From Chloroflexaceae bacterium (GTDB lineage Bacteria; Chloroflexota; Chloroflexia; Chloroflexales; Chloroflexaceae): a DNA stretch of 5,125 nucleotides. The stretch is taken from NCBI GenBank assembly GCA_026417815.1, contig JAOACN010000015.1:1-5125 (forward strand), written 5' to 3'. Shown piece after piece: positions 1 through 4,867 of this stretch. Each line of letters starts with the position of its first letter. Position 1 is the first letter of the stretch. The translations under genes were made by a program, and so were the position numbers. The notes under the pieces were generated by a model. The model was not told where the DNA came from. It ran no database searches and saw only the letters and a list, made by a program, of their open reading frames with translations.

Positions 1-735
1 GGGTTAACCTACGACATGCTCATGGCGACGCCCCTGCGGCCCGAGCAGATATTGTGGGGCAAACTGGTGGCGGCGTTGAGTTACCTGTTCGTGCTGATCT
101 TCGCTGCCATACCGGTGTTCAGCGTGGTCTTCGTCTTTGGCGGGGTGGAGCCACTGGCCCTGCTGAAGGCACTGGTGCTGCTGGTGATGACGACGATCTT
201 CTTTGGCACGCTGGGGCTGTTCTGTTCGGCCCTTTTGCAGAGAACCACGCGGGCGACAGTAGTGGCCTACGCCCTGGTACTGCTGCTGTTAGGTGCGCCG
301 CTGCTGCTTGCGACCGTCTGGGGCCAATTCTCGACCCCGCCGGGGCAGGCGCCGCCGCCCTCGCTGGTGTACCTGCAACCCTTCAGCGCGCTGACGGCGA
401 TCACCACGATCACGCCATCCGCCGACCAGGCGATGAACTTCTTCGGCTACGGCGATCCCCTGAGCGGCCTGCCATTCCTGACGCTCCTGTGGCCGGGGGT
501 CATCCACTACGGGCCAGCGGGGCCGATCGTGGCGCCGGTCTACCGGGCCACATTGATCTTCTACGGCTTGCTGACAGTGCTACTTAGCTGGGCCACGGCG
601 CATCTGATGCTACCGGGGAGGCGCTGGCGCCCGCGCCGGAGCGATCTGGGGTTCGCGCTGCTGCTCCTGGCACTTGGACTGGCGACCTATGTCTGGCGTG
701 ACTGGTGGCACGTGGCGCCGCCGGGCGTAGGATAA
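1..735 (+). CDS. ABC-2 type transporter permease subunit, C-terminal part (5' end outside window)
   Basis: This is the integral-membrane subunit of an ABC exporter; a partner ATPase should be encoded nearby, outside the window. The frame is open from base 1 and ends at TAA 733-735, giving 244 visible residues. Near the left edge is YDMLMATPLRPEQILWGKL, which matches the family's typical 'LLLATPLSxxEILxGK' segment just before a membrane span. Hydrophobic segments follow at about visible residues 22-47, 55-80, 88-107, 185-204 and 217-232. Between the third and fourth lies a Pro/Gly-rich stretch of about 75 residues, probably an extracytoplasmic loop. The tail after the last span is short (WRDWWHVAPPGVG). 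Substrate cannot be read from the sequence; this class includes drug, lipid and polysaccharide exporters as well as uncharacterised systems. The first in-window Met (16) is not the true start, because the open frame and family similarity continue upstream of it. Confidence 0.85.
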   Translation, partial: GLTYDMLMATPLRPEQILWGKLVAALSYLFVLIFAAIPVFSVVFVFGGVEPLALLKALVLLVMTTIFFGTLGLFCSALLQRTTRATVVAYALVLLLLGAPLLLATVWGQFSTPPGQAPPPSLVYLQPFSALTAITTITPSADQAMNFFGYGDPLSGLPFLTLLWPGVIHYGPAGPIVAPVYRATLIFYGLLTVLLSWATAHLMLPGRRWRPRRSDLGFALLLLALGLATYVWRDWWHVAPPGVG

Positions 736-747
736 CAGCACGTCGGA

Positions 748-768
748 TTGTGGATTTACGTACCACAA
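748..768. repeat. Small hairpin after the permease gene
   Basis: TTGTGG (748-753) and CCACAA (763-768) form a perfect 6-bp inverted repeat around a 9-nt loop, 12 nt after the permease stop codon. No T-run follows it. It could help end the permease transcript but is weak on its own. Confidence 0.35.
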
Positions 769-782
769 CGAGGCTGCCCCCC

Positions 783-827
783 AGCGGCGAGATTCGCAGG
801 GGCCGCGCCTGTCCGAACCTCGCCGCT
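783..827. repeat. Inverted repeat, first large stem in the permease/lexA gap
   Basis: AGCGGCGAGATTC (783-795) and GAACCTCGCCGCT (815-827) pair over 13 positions with one mismatch. As RNA from the minus strand the mismatch becomes a G-U wobble, so the fold is slightly better in the lexA transcript. A 4-bp stem, CAGG (797-800)/CCTG (808-811), lies inside the loop. It abuts the next hairpin at base 827, so the two form a paired structure. Confidence 0.55.
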
Positions 828-861
828 CCAGTGCGGCGCGGCGAAGTCGCGCCGTACTGGA
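827..861. terminator. Strong GC-rich hairpin between convergent genes; possible bidirectional terminator
   Basis: The arms TCCAGTGCGGCGCG (827-840) and CGCGCCGTACTGGA (848-861) pair over 14 positions, with one G-T wobble (833/855) and a 7-nt loop. It lies between the stop of the permease (735) and the stop of lexA (909), where both transcripts need to end. No T-run follows on either strand, so it is not a textbook intrinsic terminator. It may instead protect the 3' ends, assist factor-dependent termination, or be a copy of a dispersed repeat. Confidence 0.5.
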
Positions 862-906
862 ACGGGGAATCCAGCGGGGGCCTGCAGCCGCCGAGACGTG
901 AAACCC

Positions 907-1569
907 TCAGAGCAGGCTGCGCAGCACCCCCACCACGCGCCCCTGGATGCGCACATTCTGGGGGGAAGTATAAATCGGATCCATGGTGCTGTTGGCCGGC
1001 TGGAGACGGATGCGGTCGCCCTCGTGGTAGAACTTCTTGAGGGTCACGGCATTTTCGTCAACGATCCTCGCGGCGACCATCTGGCCGTTTTCGGCGGTTT
1101 CCTGGTAGCGCAGCAGCACGATGTCGCCATCGTCAATCAGCGCATCGATCATGGATTGACCACGCACCCGCAGGGCGTACACATTGTCCAGTTTTCCAGG
1201 GGGAACCACTTCCGCGGGCACGTCAACCTGCTCGGCGGTCTCGATATCTACCTCTTCCGGGTCAGGGAGCGGGGAGCCGGCGGTGATCACGCCCAGCAGC
1301 GGCACCTGTCCGCCTTTCGCCGTCAGCCACACTGGCGCCACCTCGTCCTGGGAGGTCAGCCTGATCCCGCGCGACACCTTCCCGTTCCGATCGATCCAGC
1401 CCTTGTCTTTCAGAGCGTTGAGATTGTAGGCCACCACCGAGGTCGAGCTGATCTTGAGTTCTCTCTGGATATCGCGAATTGCCGGTGGGTAGCCGTTCTT
1501 GCGCATGAACTCCTGAATACAATTCAGGATCTCTTTCTGACGATCAGAAAGTTCATCACCTCTACGCAT
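907..1569 (-). CDS. lexA: LexA, SOS-response transcriptional repressor and self-cleaving protease
   Basis: LexA represses DNA-damage genes. Contact with RecA filaments makes it cut itself, which releases the SOS response. Numbering from the ATG at 1569 (220 residues; family usually about 200-240), a winged helix-turn-helix covers roughly residues 5-72, with SSTSVVAYNLNAL as the probable recognition helix. The S24 peptidase domain covers about 88-220. The cleavage pair is Ala97-Gly98 (VITAGSP), the catalytic Ser139 sits in RGQSMIDALI, and Lys178 sits in AVTLKKFY, so all self-cleavage residues are present. The start is ambiguous. An ATG 9 nt upstream (1578) adds MGN, but AAAGG abuts it with no spacing. 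The same AAAGGA lies about 8 nt before the ATG at 1569, so I prefer 1569. The recognition helix differs from the E. coli (NAAEEHL) and B. subtilis (STVHGHL) types, so the operator probably differs too. The gene is divergent from the ROK kinase and reads from its own promoter. Confidence 0.95.
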   Translation of the reverse strand: MRRGDELSDRQKEILNCIQEFMRKNGYPPAIRDIQRELKISSTSVVAYNLNALKDKGWIDRNGKVSRGIRLTSQDEVAPVWLTAKGGQVPLLGVITAGSPLPDPEEVDIETAEQVDVPAEVVPPGKLDNVYALRVRGQSMIDALIDDGDIVLLRYQETAENGQMVAARIVDENAVTLKKFYHEGDRIRLQPANSTMDPIYTSPQNVRIQGRVVGVLRSLL

Positions 1570-1665
1570 GTTCCCCATCCTTTCTCTGGCCGCAGCCCGG
1601 ATGGGGCCAACGGCGAGCTACCAATACGCTGTCCATGCCTCATGAACCGACTCGCGCCGGACGTG

Positions 1666-1690
1666 CGGCACAGGACAGCCGGATGTGCCG
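1666..1690 (-). repeat. Hairpin in the lexA mRNA leader
   Basis: CGGCACA and TGTGCCG (minus-strand reading; arms 1684-1690 and 1666-1672) form a perfect 7-bp stem with an 11-nt loop. It sits about 12 nt after the predicted transcription start and about 100 nt before the lexA start codon. Its role is unknown. It could stabilise the 5' end of the message. Confidence 0.4.
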
Positions 1691-1709
1691 GAGTAGAACT
1701 TTTGTCGCA

Positions 1710-1739
1710 AGTATAGCAAAGAAAACACTTGTGCGTCAA
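1710..1739 (-). promoter_or_regulatory. lexA promoter, sigma70-type
   Basis: On the minus strand TTGACG (-35, 1734-1739) and TATACT (-10, 1710-1715) are separated by 18 nt. Each hexamer matches consensus at 5 of 6 positions. Transcription should start near 1702-1704, giving a leader of about 130 nt before lexA. The spacer is AT-rich, unlike its GC-rich surroundings. CAAGT and ACTTG lie as an inverted pair 14 nt apart, one just downstream of the -35 and one overlapping the -10, where a repressor could sit. LexA commonly controls its own gene, but no known LexA box is evident here. Confidence 0.75.
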
Positions 1740-1758
1740 GGGGGCGCCGGGGGTAACT

Positions 1759-1860
1759 GTTCACGCTCGGGGTAACGAAGGAGAGCCTGGGAGCGAGGGC
1801 GTCTCGCCCTCGCAGCCACAACGAGGGCTGGAAGCCCTCGCTCCCAGGAGCAGCGTGAAC
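1759..1860. repeat. Nested palindromic repeat (REP/BIME-like) with two mutually exclusive folds
   Basis: Three nested inverted pairs are exact. The outer is GTTCACGCT (1759-1767) with AGCGTGAAC (1852-1860), 9 bp. The middle is CCTGGGAGCGAGGGC (1786-1800) with its complement (1834-1848), 15 bp. The inner is GCCCTCG (1806-1812) with CGAGGGC (1822-1828), 7 bp. The core word CGAGGGC occurs four times in alternating orientation, so a second fold is possible: 1793-1801 with 1805-1813 (9 bp, 3-nt loop) plus 1822-1829 with 1833-1840 (8 bp, 3-nt loop). The pattern is that of dispersed extragenic palindromic elements. It is non-coding in my reading. Confidence 0.8.
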
Positions 1861-1878
1861 TGTTGCCGCCGGGGCTGT

Positions 1879-2006
1879 TGCAACGTCTCCGGGGCATGCC
1901 CCGGACCCCGGGTGTTTTGGTGGTTCTGGCGGAAAACCGCCTGAACCCGTATCGGGCGGCTTCGCCGCCCCAATCCCCCGCTCCCCCGCCGGAGGCGGAC
2001 GTTGCA
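1879..2006. repeat. About 128-bp block bounded by imperfect inverted repeats, with three internal stems
   Basis: TGCAACGTCTCCGG (1879-1892) is matched in reverse complement by CCGGAG + GCG + GACGTTGCA (1989-2006), perfect apart from the 3-nt insert. Inside are a perfect 18-bp palindrome TCCGGGGCATGCCCCGGA (1888-1905), an 11-position stem with one T-T mismatch and an AAAA loop (1922-1932/1937-1947), and GGGCGGC-TTC-GCCGCCC (1954-1970). It encodes nothing credible. It resembles a small non-autonomous repeat or a multi-hairpin RNA segment. I see no flanking target duplication that would prove transposition. Confidence 0.6.
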
Positions 2007-2016
2007 TGAGCCCTGT

Positions 2017-2052
2017 CTGGCCAGGAGGGGCCGCTCCGCGGCCTCCTGGCAG
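2017..2052. repeat. Strong hairpin immediately upstream of, and overlapping, the ROK promoter -35 region
   Basis: GCCAGGA (2020-2026) pairs with TCCTGGC (2044-2050), and GGCCGC (2029-2034) pairs with GCGGCC (2038-2043). The result is 13 bp with a 2-nt bulge (GG, 2027-2028) and a TCC loop. CTG (2017-2019) and CAG (2050-2052) could extend or shift the base of the stem. The right arm lies in the -35 and spacer zone of the ROK promoter. It could be a regulator's operator, a terminator for transcription arriving from upstream, or one more dispersed hairpin. Confidence 0.6.
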
Positions 2053-2054
2053 CG

Positions 2055-2063
2055 TGCTATAAT
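2055..2063 (+). promoter_or_regulatory. Extended -10 promoter of the ROK kinase, predicting a leaderless mRNA
   Basis: TGCTATAAT is a perfect extended -10 (TGn + TATAAT). The hexamer 17 nt upstream (2035-2040, TCCGCG) does not resemble a -35, which extended -10 promoters can lack. Exactly 7 nt (2064-2070) separate the -10 from the ATG at 2071, so the transcript should begin at or within a base of the start codon. The 7 nt contain no usefully spaced Shine-Dalgarno sequence, which agrees with leaderless translation. Confidence 0.75.
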
Positions 2064-2070
2064 CGCAGGC

Positions 2071-3006
2071 ATGGAACAGGTGATCGCAGTTGATCTGGGG
2101 GGCACGTTTCTGCGCGCCGCGCTGGTGACGGCGCGGGGGCAGGTGCTGGCCCACGAGCGCGTTCCCACACAGGTCGAAGCCGGTCCTGCGGCAGTAATCG
2201 GGCGAGTAGTAGAGTTGATCGAGCGTATGCGCGCCAGGCTGTCAGAGGACGCGACCCTGCTCGGGGTGGGCATCGGCGCGCCCGGCCCCCTCGATCCAGC
2301 CACGGGGATGGTCTACTCGCCGCCGAATATGCCCGGCTGGCACACGGTGCCCCTGCGGTCCATGATCGCCGAGGCCACCGGGTTGCGCGTGGAACTGGGC
2401 AACGATGCCAATGTCGCTGCGCTGGGCGAGTGGCGCTTCGGGGGTGGCCAGGGCCGGCAGCATATGGTCTACGTCACCGTGAGCACCGGCATTGGCGGCG
2501 GGGTGATCAGCGATGGGCGCCTTTTGCTGGGGCGCATGGGGGCAGGCGCCGAGTTGGGGTTCATGGTGCTCGATGCCGAACGGGGTACGGTGTGGGAGGA
2601 TCTGGCCTCGGGCACGGCCCTCGGGCGCGCCGCGGCAGCGGCAATGCCCGCGCACCCGGAGAGCCTGCTGCATCAGCGCGCCACACCGGCCACGGTGACC
2701 GGCGCGGACGTGGCCGCCGCGGCGGCTGCGGGCGATGCGCTTGCCACCGAGTTGATGGCCCGTGAGGCGCGGTTGCTCGGGCTGGGGTTTGCCTCGATCC
2801 TGCACGTGTTCAGCCCGGAGATCCTGATCGCTGGCGGCGGGGTGATCCTGAACAATCCGGGCTTGCTCGAACGGGCCCGCGCGATTGCCTACGCCCACGT
2901 GAAGGTGGAGCTCTACCGCGACGTGCCGATTATCGCCGCGACGCTGGGCGATTATGCCGGCCTGCTCGGCGCGGCCGCGCTGGTGCTGGCCGCCTGTGAG
3001 CGATAA
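2071..3006 (+). CDS. ROK-family sugar kinase (glucokinase-like), lacking the usual zinc motif
   Basis: This is a cytoplasmic enzyme of 311 residues (ROK kinases are usually about 290-320), predicted to phosphorylate a hexose with ATP. The N-terminal phosphate-binding motif is DLGGT (8-12), followed by GIGAPGPLD (67-75) and the sugar-site PNMPGW (85-90). The likely catalytic base is Asp112 in GNDAN. The adenosine/phosphate loop is STGIGGG (138-144). There is no N-terminal DNA-binding domain, so it is a kinase rather than a ROK repressor. Two features are odd. The normally conserved His of 'GExGH' is Phe164 (GAELGF), and the zinc-binding CxCGxxGCxE segment is missing, replaced by ERGTVWEDLASG (170-181). 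Activity and sugar choice therefore cannot be assumed; glucose is only the default guess. I chose ATG 2071 because the family fold starts right there and the -10 is 7 nt upstream; the frame stays open to a TTG at 2002, but that lies upstream of the promoter. Confidence 0.88.
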   Translation: MEQVIAVDLGGTFLRAALVTARGQVLAHERVPTQVEAGPAAVIGRVVELIERMRARLSEDATLLGVGIGAPGPLDPATGMVYSPPNMPGWHTVPLRSMIAEATGLRVELGNDANVAALGEWRFGGGQGRQHMVYVTVSTGIGGGVISDGRLLLGRMGAGAELGFMVLDAERGTVWEDLASGTALGRAAAAAMPAHPESLLHQRATPATVTGADVAAAAAAGDALATELMAREARLLGLGFASILHVFSPEILIAGGGVILNNPGLLERARAIAYAHVKVELYRDVPIIAATLGDYAGLLGAAALVLAACER

Positions 3007-3040
3007 TGGTAACACTGTGTAACTATTCGCCCTATCTCTC

Positions 3041-3138
3041 CTTTGTCACTTGCCGCGGCTTCCGCTGGGAGGAGGTTCGGAGAAGATCTTCGGGGGTCTG
3101 CGGCCCCCGCAATCCCCGCCAGCGGCAACGTGACAAAG
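3041..3138. repeat. 98-bp inverted-repeat element after the ROK kinase (MITE-like or terminator-like)
   Basis: CTTTGTCACTTGCCGC (3041-3056) pairs with GCGGCAA (3122-3128) and GTGACAAAG (3130-3138): 16 bp with a single bulged C (3129). The interior holds a perfect palindrome GAAGATCTTC (3082-3091) and a stem CGGGGG (3091-3096)/CCCCCG (3104-3109). It starts 35 nt after the kinase stop, so as RNA it may act as a 3' structure. Its terminal arms and small size also fit a miniature inverted-repeat element. No target duplication is evident. Confidence 0.65.
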
Positions 3139-3146
3139 CTATGGCT

Positions 3147-3237
3147 GAAGCCGCGGGCTACCGATGCGAAGGCCGCCATTCGGCCGAGCCTTCGTCCCGG
3201 ATCAGGCCAGGGCTCACGGCGAAGCCTTCGCGGGCTA
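3147..3237. repeat. Direct repeat flanking a hairpin upstream of the FecR-like gene
   Basis: GAAGCCGCGGGCTA (3147-3160) recurs as GAAGCC + TTC + GCGGGCTA (3221-3237). Between the copies CGAAGGC (3167-3173) pairs with GCCTTCG (3188-3194), 7 bp, with an alternative inner stem GGCCG (3171-3175)/CGGCC (3181-3185). The rest of the 3007-3282 gap shows no credible gene. Confidence 0.4.
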
Positions 3238-3244
3238 TACCGGA

Positions 3245-3250
3245 TTTAAT
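3245..3250 (+). promoter_or_regulatory. Possible -10 element for the FecR-like gene
   Basis: TTTAAT matches the -10 consensus at 5 of 6 positions and lies in the only AT-rich stretch before the gene. Transcription would start near 3257, giving a leader of about 26 nt. I find no good -35 at 16-18 nt upstream, so this is a weak call. Confidence 0.3.
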
Positions 3251-3282
3251 GCTTTATCTTCATCATAGAGAGTCTCGCGGTA

Positions 3283-4719
3283 ATGCCAGGCGACAGTACG
3301 TCTATGGGCTATGCTGAACCATCGCCAGTTGTGCGAAGCGCTGCTCGCCAGCGCACGCTGCTGCTGGCCTGGCTGACGCTGCTGTTCTTTTTCGCCCTCT
3401 TTGCCACAATGGTCTCCTGGGCGCTGTGGACCGCGCGCGAAGTTTACCGCACAGCCACCGAGCCGCGCGAGGCGTTGCTGATCGTGCGCGGTCCCGCCGA
3501 GTCGATCGCCTGGCGACCGGCCAACCGAACGGTGTATCAGGCCCCGCGGGACCAGCAGCCGCTGGCCGAGGGTGATTCGGTGCGCATCGTCGCTTCCGCC
3601 GGCTACGGACAGTTGGCCAGCGTGCGCCTGTTTGAGACGAGCCAGCTCGATCTCTGGGCCGGCGCCGAGGTGGCCATCGAGGCCCTGCGCACCAGTCGCT
3701 GGCACAGTGGCACCCTCGAGATTGCCATTCGCCAGAGCGCCGGCTATGTGCGCTACGACATCCGGCCCAACCAGCCCTACGAGCAGGCCCGCTACACGGT
3801 GCGCGTGGCCGATGCGCTGATTGACCTGGCGCCCGGGGGCAGTTACAGCGTCGAGTTGCTTCCCCCGGAGCGGGCGGTGCTCCGCCCCGACGGCGGCAAT
3901 GCGCGCTCCGCCGATGTGGCGGTGCGGAGCGGCGTGGCCGTGGTGCATGGGGCCGATGGACGCAGCGTCGAGGTGCGGCCCCGCGAACGCCTCGTGCTCG
4001 ATCCGGCCGGCGTGCCCGGCCTGGTGGTCCCCGCCCGCTGGGAGTTGATCCGCGATGGCGGCTTCAGCCAGTTCAGTGAGGAAGAATACAACAATACCAC
4101 CCGCCAGGATGAACCGACCCTGCCCAGGGCCACGACCTGGCGAGTCTACTCGGGGCCGGCATTGCCCCTCGAACAGCGCGGGTTCTTCCGACTCTCGCCG
4201 ATCTGTCGCCCACAGCTTCCCGAAGGGACTTGCGGCCCTGATGACCGGCGCGTCGCCGCCTGGTTCTACCGGCCCGGTAACCAGACCAGCGGCTTTACCA
4301 CGGGCATCAAACAGGACCTGGGGCCACGAGGCGAGGGGATAGATATTTCGGAGTACCGCTCCCTGCGCTTTTCGCTCTGGGCGCGCATTCTCTACCAGTC
4401 GCTCAACGACGTCGGCGACCGCGGCACGGAGTGCCCGGTGATGATCCGCCTGGTGGCCAAGCGCAATTCGCCTGCCGATGCGGAGGAGGAGCGCGTCGTC
4501 TGCATCTACAGCGATAACGATGATCAGCCGCCTCAGGTGACCCAGCCCGGCGTGACCTACATCCCTGTTGAACGGGCCGTCTGGGCCAATATCAGCTTCG
4601 ATTTGCGCGATGAAGGCTGGCTCCCGGACTATCGTCTGTTGCGTAGCATCGAGATCTATGCCAATGGCCACGACTATGACTCGCGGGTCACCGAGGTGTC
4701 GCTGATCGGTGAGCAGTGA
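3283..4719 (+). CDS. Single-pass membrane protein with FecR-like domain and C-terminal beta-rich, possibly sugar-binding domain
   Basis: The protein has 478 residues. A short basic N-terminus (R18, R22, R24) precedes one strong membrane span at about 25-50, which predicts an N-in, C-out anchor. Residues about 95-242 look FecR-like: GDSVRIV, FETSQLDLWAGAEV, SAGYVRYDI, an ALIDLAPGGSYSVEL strand pair, and SGVAVVHGADG ending in RERLVLD. Residues about 252-478 begin WELIRDGGFSQF and end in alternating beta segments (ISEYRSLRFSLWARI, WANISFDL, RSIEIYANG, VTEVSLIGE). That layout resembles a jelly-roll carbohydrate-binding or galactose-binding-like domain, but I infer this from pattern only. Four cysteines (308, 317, 384, 407), all outside the membrane, could form two disulfides. 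No sigma factor gene is adjacent, so classical FecI/FecR iron signalling is not supported. A nucleotide-sugar dehydrogenase follows, suggesting an envelope or polysaccharide role. ATG 3283 is the first start after an in-frame stop at 3247-3249; GAGAG lies 10 nt before it. Confidence 0.75.
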   Translation: MPGDSTSMGYAEPSPVVRSAARQRTLLLAWLTLLFFFALFATMVSWALWTAREVYRTATEPREALLIVRGPAESIAWRPANRTVYQAPRDQQPLAEGDSVRIVASAGYGQLASVRLFETSQLDLWAGAEVAIEALRTSRWHSGTLEIAIRQSAGYVRYDIRPNQPYEQARYTVRVADALIDLAPGGSYSVELLPPERAVLRPDGGNARSADVAVRSGVAVVHGADGRSVEVRPRERLVLDPAGVPGLVVPARWELIRDGGFSQFSEEEYNNTTRQDEPTLPRATTWRVYSGPALPLEQRGFFRLSPICRPQLPEGTCGPDDRRVAAWFYRPGNQTSGFTTGIKQDLGPRGEGIDISEYRSLRFSLWARILYQSLNDVGDRGTECPVMIRLVAKRNSPADAEEERVVCIYSDNDDQPPQVTQPGVTYIPVERAVWANISFDLRDEGWLPDYRLLRSIEIYANGHDYDSRVTEVSLIGEQ

Positions 4720-4751
4720 GGGTCGGGGAGACATCTGCTCCGGCGCCCAAT

Positions 4752-4793
4752 GGGAGGGCCTGGGAGGTCTGCGCCCTCCCGGAAACCCCTTTT
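4752..4793 (+). terminator. Terminator-like hairpin after the FecR-like gene
   Basis: GGGAGGGC (4752-4759) and GCCCTCCC (4773-4780) form a perfect 8-bp GC-rich stem with a 13-nt loop, 32 nt after the stop codon. Nine nt later comes TTTT (4790-4793). A small second stem, GGAAA/TTTCC (4781-4785/4791-4795), competes with the T-tract. This probably ends the FecR-like transcript and separates it from the dehydrogenase gene, though the T-run is short and displaced. Confidence 0.5.
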
Positions 4794-4867
4794 CCACGAC
4801 ATGCGTGTAAGGGAAGTTGCCGCTGCGCCACGTACTGTAGCTAGAACGAGCAGAGGGCTGACGCTGT

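Larger units (their letters stand above)
1570..2070. other. Divergent intergenic region between lexA and the ROK kinase, filled with structured repeats
   Basis: No credible gene lies here. From left to right it holds the lexA leader (1570-1703), the lexA promoter (1710-1739), a short direct repeat GGGGTAAC (1750-1757 and 1768-1775, 18 bp apart), a nested palindrome (1759-1860), an inverted-repeat-bounded block (1879-2006), a hairpin (2017-2052) and the ROK promoter (2055-2063). Open frames crossing it translate to low-complexity strings set by the palindromes, such as EGFQPSLWLRGRDALAPR. From memory, similar strings appear in unrelated hypothetical proteins, which fits a dispersed repeat rather than coding sequence. 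Confidence 0.8.

Noticed and set aside
748..1716. Plus-strand open frame of 322 codons over lexA
   Set aside because: It is antisense to lexA, whose cleavage site and catalytic residues are all intact, and it crosses the non-coding hairpin gap.
2002..2070. TTG start that would lengthen the ROK kinase by 23 residues
   Set aside because: The extension lies upstream of the extended -10 at 2055-2063 and across a hairpin, has no ribosome site, and precedes the normal family N-terminus (MEQVIAVDLGGT).
1570..2070. CRISPR array or small RNA gene in the repeat-rich gap
   Set aside because: The repeats are inverted and nested, not regularly spaced direct repeats with unique spacers. No independent promoter plus terminator pair marks a small RNA.
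1618..2303. Overlapping minus-strand open frames in the lexA-ROK gap
   Set aside because: Their translations are dictated by the palindromic repeats (strings such as SEGFQPSLWLRGRDALAPR) and they run across the ROK promoter and start. I read them as repeat-derived artefacts.
2242..3015. Minus-strand open frame opposite the ROK kinase
   Set aside because: The plus strand encodes unmistakable ROK motifs. The antisense product is a low-complexity His/Arg/Gln-rich string.
4817..4847. Possible promoter TTGCCG ... TAGAAC before the dehydrogenase gene
   Set aside because: The spacing is 19 nt and the -10 matches at only 4 of 6 positions. It is not strong enough to call, although some promoter is expected here after the terminator-like hairpin.
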